Source: Flavobacteriales bacterium UBA4466
GTDB lineage: Bacteria; Bacteroidota; Bacteroidia; Flavobacteriales_D; Sanyastnellaceae
Reading direction: 5' to 3'
DNA length: 42,500 bases
NCBI GenBank assembly: GCA_905182895.1
Contig: CAJJDD010000011.1
Span: 1 to 42,500, forward strand
Below the pieces are notes generated by a model. That model saw nothing but the letters and a program-made list of their open reading frames with translations. It was not told the origin of the DNA and did no database searches. The position numbers were made by a program, and so were the translations under genes. Positions 38,412 to 42,500 of the stretch are shown in pieces (the first letter of the stretch is position 1; every line of letters begins with the position of its first letter).

Positions 38412-39977
38412 TTACCATGGCGGATCATCTGCACTAACTTCTCCCAAGGCTGACGTGTCTTCATTGGGCATATCGTTCATCTTAGAGCCTACCGTAATTG
38501 TATTCATTCCGTCTGCAAACCCTACGTTTGGGCCCAAACTACTAAAAGTATCATCTGTCTCAAAAGCATCCAAATTAACGAATTTCGCATATTGGCCTTT
38601 AAATCTAAGTTGAACAGTGTCTAAAGCTCCGTTTCTGTGCTTAGCTATTATAATTTCTCCTACTCCTTTTAAGGAGTTTCCTTGCTCATCTACATCCAAT
38701 CCATAATATTCTGGCCTATATATAAATGATACAATATCTGCATCCTGCTCGATAGCTCCAGATTCTCTCAAATCTGAAAGCATTGGCTTTTTATCACCTC
38801 CTCTACTCTCTACGGCTCTCGATAGCTGAGACAATGCTATAATAGGCACGTCTAACTCCTTTGCTAACCCTTTTATAGATCTAGAAATTGTACTTATTTC
38901 CTGTTCTCTATTCCCGTTATTATTATTACCCCCCGCAGTCATCAATTGGAGGTAATCGATTACTATCATGTCTATACCATGCTGAGCTTTCAACCTTCTG
39001 CACTTAGCTCGTAAGTCGAATACTGATAGACCTGGAGTATCATCTATAAAAATCGGAGCTTCTGCTAATTTAGTGATTCGCTCATGCATTTTATGATATT
39101 CATGGTCGTCTAAAGAACCTCTCCTTAATTTATTACCTTCAATTTCTGATTCACCTGAAATAAGTCTATTGACCAATTGCACCGCAGACATCTCTAATGA
39201 AAATACAGCAACTGGAACTTTATAGTCCACAGCCATATTCCTAGCCATACTTAAAGCAAATGCCGTCTTACCCATTCCTGGTCTGGCGGCTAATACGATC
39301 ATATCTGAACGCTGCCACCCCCCCGTAACTCTGTCTAACTTAGTAAACCCGGAAGGAACCCCTGAGACCCCATCCTTATTTTTCATAGCTGCTTCTATAC
39401 CGTCTAGAGCTTCTTTGACTATTCCACTCATTTTAGCGTAGCTCTTTTTGATATTTCCCTCAGCCACCTGAAAAAGACTGTGTTCTGCCTTATCTAATAG
39501 GTCGAATACATCTGTGGATTCTTCGAAAGCATCCTTAATAATCTCATTACTGATTCGAATGAGTTCTCTTTGAATAAACTTCTGAGCTATTATTCTGGCA
39601 TGTGTTTCCACATTGGCAGTCGAAGCCACTCTGTCTGTAAGTTGAGATATATAATATGCGCCACCAACGAATTCTAAGTCACCAGTCTTTTTTAAAGCCT
39701 GGATAACAGTAAGGATATCTATAGGCTCACTTCGAGCAAATAAATCTTGCATAGCGAAGTAAATCTTCTGATGGACGTCTTTATAAAAACTTTCAGGCTT
39801 TAAAATCTCAATTACTGCATTTACAGCCTCTTTCTCCAGCATCATAGCGCCTATTACCGCACTCTCTAACTCAACGGCCTGTGGCGGTATTTTTCCCACG
39901 TCTAATGGATTTAATCCACCACCTTGATTCATCTTCTTTCTTTGAAACCCACCTGATTTTGACTCTGACTCATTCAT
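38412..39977 (-). CDS. dnaB: Replicative DNA helicase DnaB
   Basis: 521 residues from ATG 39977 (MNESESKSGGFQRKK), intact. The N-terminal domain contains PPQAVELESAVIGAMMLEKE. The RecA-like motor has Walker A ARPGMGKTAFAL, Walker B MIVIDYLQLM, and ISRSIKGLAKELDVPIIALS with the QLSR glutamine/arginine motif; the arginine finger region is SDLRESGAIEQDAD. It unwinds DNA at the replication fork as a hexamer. The C-terminus is extended and acidic. No dnaA, rplI or origin is near it in this window. Confidence 0.96.
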   Translation of the reverse strand: MNESESKSGGFQRKKMNQGGGLNPLDVGKIPPQAVELESAVIGAMMLEKEAVNAVIEILKPESFYKDVHQKIYFAMQDLFARSEPIDILTVIQALKKTGDLEFVGGAYYISQLTDRVASTANVETHARIIAQKFIQRELIRISNEIIKDAFEESTDVFDLLDKAEHSLFQVAEGNIKKSYAKMSGIVKEALDGIEAAMKNKDGVSGVPSGFTKLDRVTGGWQRSDMIVLAARPGMGKTAFALSMARNMAVDYKVPVAVFSLEMSAVQLVNRLISGESEIEGNKLRRGSLDDHEYHKMHERITKLAEAPIFIDDTPGLSVFDLRAKCRRLKAQHGIDMIVIDYLQLMTAGGNNNNGNREQEISTISRSIKGLAKELDVPIIALSQLSRAVESRGGDKKPMLSDLRESGAIEQDADIVSFIYRPEYYGLDVDEQGNSLKGVGEIIIAKHRNGALDTVQLRFKGQYAKFVNLDAFETDDTFSSLGPNVGFADGMNTITVGSKMNDMPNEDTSALGEVSADDPPW

Positions 39978-40016
39978 TACATCAAAGGTAATTTTATGTG
40001 AGGCTCGCCTGTACAT

Positions 40017-40550
40017 AACTCTGATATTTCATGAAAAAGTTTTAAGTACAGGTTTTGAACAATTGTTAATACCTAAACACCACCTAATCAAACACCCATA
40101 ACATCACCCAATCACTAGCGTTCCTATACATAATTTTCCATTCACATAATTAATTTCGAAACATCTAATTCTAGTTCCGGGTAATCCAATTCATTTAGTG
40201 ATTTTTCCAACGCTACTTCCTTGCTTCTAAATACACTTCTCCAGCTTCTTTAACCCATTAACTGAACATATAGGTTAGTCAACTTGAGAAATAGACTTAA
40301 TAATCAGCCCCAATTTACTAGAATACATTTTTGAAATTCGAAATGCTGTTTTATAAGATGATTTTACAAGTTTCACCTATGAATTTTCACAATGAAGTCA
40401 AATCACTTAGGATAATCTTAGTCAGCCGTTAATCACAACAACCAAAAAGAAAGAAAGCTCGTCACTCCCCAATTAAATTCCAGAACCCTGTGTTTAAGAG
40501 AAAACGGCAATAATCATGGATGGTAACGGTATGACTGAAATATATCTCAT
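40017..40550. other. Non-coding region between metK terminator and dnaB
   Basis: About 530 bases of AT-rich sequence with no supported gene. It should hold the dnaB promoter. I saw no convincing -7 element and no repeat clusters that would mark an origin. Confidence 0.4.
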
Positions 40551-40552
40551 AA

Positions 40553-40586
40553 AAAAAACTGCCCTTAACAGAAGAGGCAGTTTTAA
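40553..40586 (-). terminator. Intrinsic terminator of metK
   Basis: On the minus strand AAAACTGCC pairs with GGCAGTTTT across a 12-base loop, followed by more T. It lies about 20 bases after the metK stop. Confidence 0.8.
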
Positions 40587-40606
40587 GTTACTAAGTCTAT
40601 GGAGTT

Positions 40607-41862
40607 CTATAGAGAAAACTCCTTTTTAATTTTACTTACATAATCAAGCTCTTCCCAAGGGAATAACTTCACCTTTAATTTTTTACTATTTCCAGAACCA
40701 TCGGTAAATGTCTTAGTCACTTCTTTTGGTTCTCTTCCCATATGACCATAAGCAGCAGTTTCTAAATAGATAGGAGTTCTAAGTTTAAATCTCTTCTCTA
40801 TAGCGTAAGGTCTCATATCGAATAAAGCAAGCAGTTTTTCAGCAACCTCCCCATCAGTTAAATCTAATTTAGAAGTTCCATAAGTATCAACATACAATCC
40901 CATAGGTTGAGCTAAACCTATGGCATAAGCTACCTGTACTAGAATCTCATCACACAACCCTGCAGCAACAACGTTTTTCGCTATGTGACGAGTAGCATAA
41001 GCAGCTGACCTATCCACTTTACTCGGGTCTTTCCCCGAGAAGGCCCCTCCTCCGTGAGCACCTTTACCTCCATAGGTATCTACTATGATCTTACGACCTG
41101 TTAGACCAGTATCTCCATGTGGCCCACCTATCACAAAAATACCCGTAGGGTTTATATGATACGTTATCTCATCAGTAAATAAGTTCTGCAAGTTCTCAGG
41201 AAGCCTCTTCTTAACTCTAGGTATTAATATTCCTACGATGTCCTTTAATTTTAGCCAACATTACCGCGTCAGATTTATCAAAATCATCATGTTGCGTCGA
41301 GACTACTATAGCAGCAATAGCAACTGGTTGGTTTTCCATCAACATACTCAAATGTAACCTGACTTTTAGAATCTGGCCTTAAATACGGTATGTCTTTTTC
41401 TTCCCTCCTTAAATCAGCAAGCTCTTCCAAAATCATATGAGAAAGCGTAAGTGCCAGTGGCATATATGTGGCAGTTTCATTGGTAGCATAACCAAACATC
41501 ATCCCCTGATCTCCAGCTCCCTGATCTTCTTTGTTCTCTCTTTCCACTCCTTGATTAATATCGGGAGATTGCTCGTGAATAGCGGACAAAACACCGCATG
41601 AGTTTCCATCAAACATATATTCGCTCTTAGTGTAACCTATGTTATTGATTACTTCTCTAGCTACTCTCTGAACATCAACATATGTCCTTGACTTAACCTC
41701 TCCAGCTAAAATTACCTGCCCAGTAGTAACAAGGGTCTCACACGCCACCTTAGAGTCGGGGTCAAAAGCTAAAAAGTTATCTATAAGTGCATCAGAAATT
41801 TGATCTGCTACTTTATCAGGATGTCCTTCAGACACAGATTCAGATGTAAAAAAATATGGCAT
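40607..41862 (-). CDS. metK: S-adenosylmethionine synthetase, two frameshifts
   Basis: It makes SAM from methionine and ATP. The N-terminus [20 protein letters not shown] holds the catalytic signature; [15 protein letters not shown] and [20 protein letters not shown] (P-loop-like phosphate binding) are intact. The frame is lost near 41335 (after GKPT) and near 41245 (after MLAKIK). Reading across the breaks gives [20 protein letters not shown] and [20 protein letters not shown], both family-typical. The full span is about 418 codons, the normal length. Such an essential enzyme with two indels again suggests sequence errors. It is controlled by the candidate riboswitch upstream. Confidence 0.94.
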
Positions 41863-41889
41863 AAAATATATTTTGTTATTAAAGAATGC

Positions 41890-41981
41890 TCAAGTTTAGC
41901 CACCTCTTAAGCGCATGTTTAGCATTTTTTTCCGTGGTTGCAATTTGGCTAAATCTTTCCACAATAGACCACGCAAATGTA
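41890..41981 (-). promoter_or_regulatory. Candidate SAM-II-type riboswitch in the metK leader
   Basis: On the minus strand stem P1 is CGTGGT (41973-41968) with ACCACG (41938-41933). Its loop contains GATTTAGCC then TTGCA, close to the GAUUUAACC...UUGCA loop of the SAM-II aptamer. After P1 comes an A-rich stretch and AATGCTAAA, then GGTGGCTAAAC at 41904-41894. GGCTAAA pairs perfectly with the loop TTTAGCC (41953-41947), a pseudoknot. AATGCT and AGCATT nearby can form a competing hairpin. The element ends about 30 bases before the metK ATG, suiting translational control. TACATTTG (41981-41974) could be the promoter -7, but that would put the start inside P1. Confidence 0.6.
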
Positions 41982-42185
41982 TAACATAAGAAACCAATAT
42001 GAGTATAGAGTTTTTTAAAAAATATGGAACGAATATTCTATACAGCTTATTTGAAAACAGAATAGATTTCTTTATAACAGCCTAACCTTATCGCGTATTT
42101 ATGAGTGAAGAATTAGATATTGAAACTTACAGGACTAACCTATAACCTAGGAAATCCAAAATAATTAGCTCGATCTAATTTCAAA

Positions 42186-42500
42186 TTACTTTTTTCTAAA
42201 AAATAAAGAGATTGGTACACCGGTAAATTTAAATGATTCTCGGATTTTATTCTCTAAATACCTTTTGTATGGATCCTTAATATACTGCGGGAGATTACAG
42301 TAAAATGCAAAAGTTGGCGAATGCGTTGGTAATTGTCTTACAAACTTTATTCGCACATACTTTCCTTTTAAGGCTGGAGGAGGGTACGCTTCAATTTGCT
42401 CTAAAAGAACATCATTAACTTTTGAAGTAGGTATTTTCCTTTTTCTGTTTTCTCCTGCTTCCAACGCAAGATCCAACAACCTATGTATTCTTTGCTTAGA
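42186..42500 (-). CDS. der: GTPase Der, C-terminal part only
   Basis: The frame is open to the window edge (104 codons). The sequence [20 protein letters not shown], then [40 protein letters not shown] and the end [13 protein letters not shown] is the KH-like C-terminal domain of Der (EngA), a double-GTPase needed for 50S assembly. The two G domains lie beyond the window. Confidence 0.9.
   Translation of the reverse strand, partial: SKQRIHRLLDLALEAGENRKRKIPTSKVNDVLLEQIEAYPPPALKGKYVRIKFVRQLPTHSPTFAFYCNLPQYIKDPYKRYLENKIRESFKFTGVPISLFFRKK

Noticed and set aside
40017-40550. Replication origin near dnaB
   Set aside because: No clusters of DnaA boxes or AT-rich 13-mer repeats were recognised, and no dnaA or gyrase gene is nearby.

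Overview
The window is a piece of a Bacteroidota chromosome, most likely Flavobacteriales. Supporting signs are the moderately AT-rich sequence, a type IX secretion C-terminal sorting domain on a giant PKD-repeat protein, TAnnTTTG -7 promoter elements with upstream TTG boxes, and families typical of the phylum (DUF3127, SiaB/DUF6272, bifunctional nuclease with UvrB/C motif, TspO, a secreted AsnB-annotated protein, a GH3-family ligase). No rRNA, CRISPR array, transposase or phage gene was seen. One tRNA is present, the initiator tRNA-fMet.

Layout. 1-2.1 kb: a partial secreted lamin-tail protein and hisS. 2.4-5.0 kb: an NhaC-type Na+/H+ antiporter, a small conserved protein and a lipoprotein with collagen-like triplets. 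5.0-8.1 kb: an M16 peptidase, a LytTR response regulator and TspO. 8.2-13.6 kb: one giant secreted protein of Cys-rich repeats plus PKD domains and a sorting tail. 14.0-18.6 kb: a leftward cluster nupC, purE, flavin reductase-like, DUF3127, atoE. 18.7-21.1 kb: bifunctional nuclease and etfBA, divergent from pdhB and hppA (21.4-24.8 kb), followed by a YceI lipoprotein. 25.6-28.7 kb: GH3 ligase, a propeller-like protein and a deoxynucleoside kinase. 29.2-31.1 kb: tRNA-fMet, era, ispE. 31.1-33.3 kb: tgt-lptG. 33.27-34.32 kb: a mosaic of three 5'-truncated gene fragments. 34.5-37.1 kb: a WYL regulator, an orphan, SiaB and a helical-repeat protein. 37.1-42.5 kb: an AsnB-like secreted protein, dnaB, metK with a candidate SAM-II-type riboswitch, and the C-terminus of der.

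Functionally this is mainly housekeeping: tRNA charging and initiation, ribosome GTPases (Era, Der), isoprenoid and purine synthesis, queuosine modification, SAM synthesis, replication, and energy metabolism (ETF, pyruvate dehydrogenase E1 beta, ion-pumping pyrophosphatase). It is interspersed with envelope and surface proteins.

Two cautions apply. About a dozen genes, including hisS, metK and etfB which should be indispensable, are broken by single-base indels, several of them in A or G homopolymers. I read most of these as sequence errors and annotate the full gene spans. The 33.27-34.32 kb mosaic is different: it shows real sequence junctions, natural or from assembly. The most unusual signals are (i) a palindrome-centred 9-mer, GCGTTGCAA, occurring eight times where chance predicts well under one, (ii) the Cys-rich repeat surface protein with homogenised modules, and (iii) the fragment mosaic.
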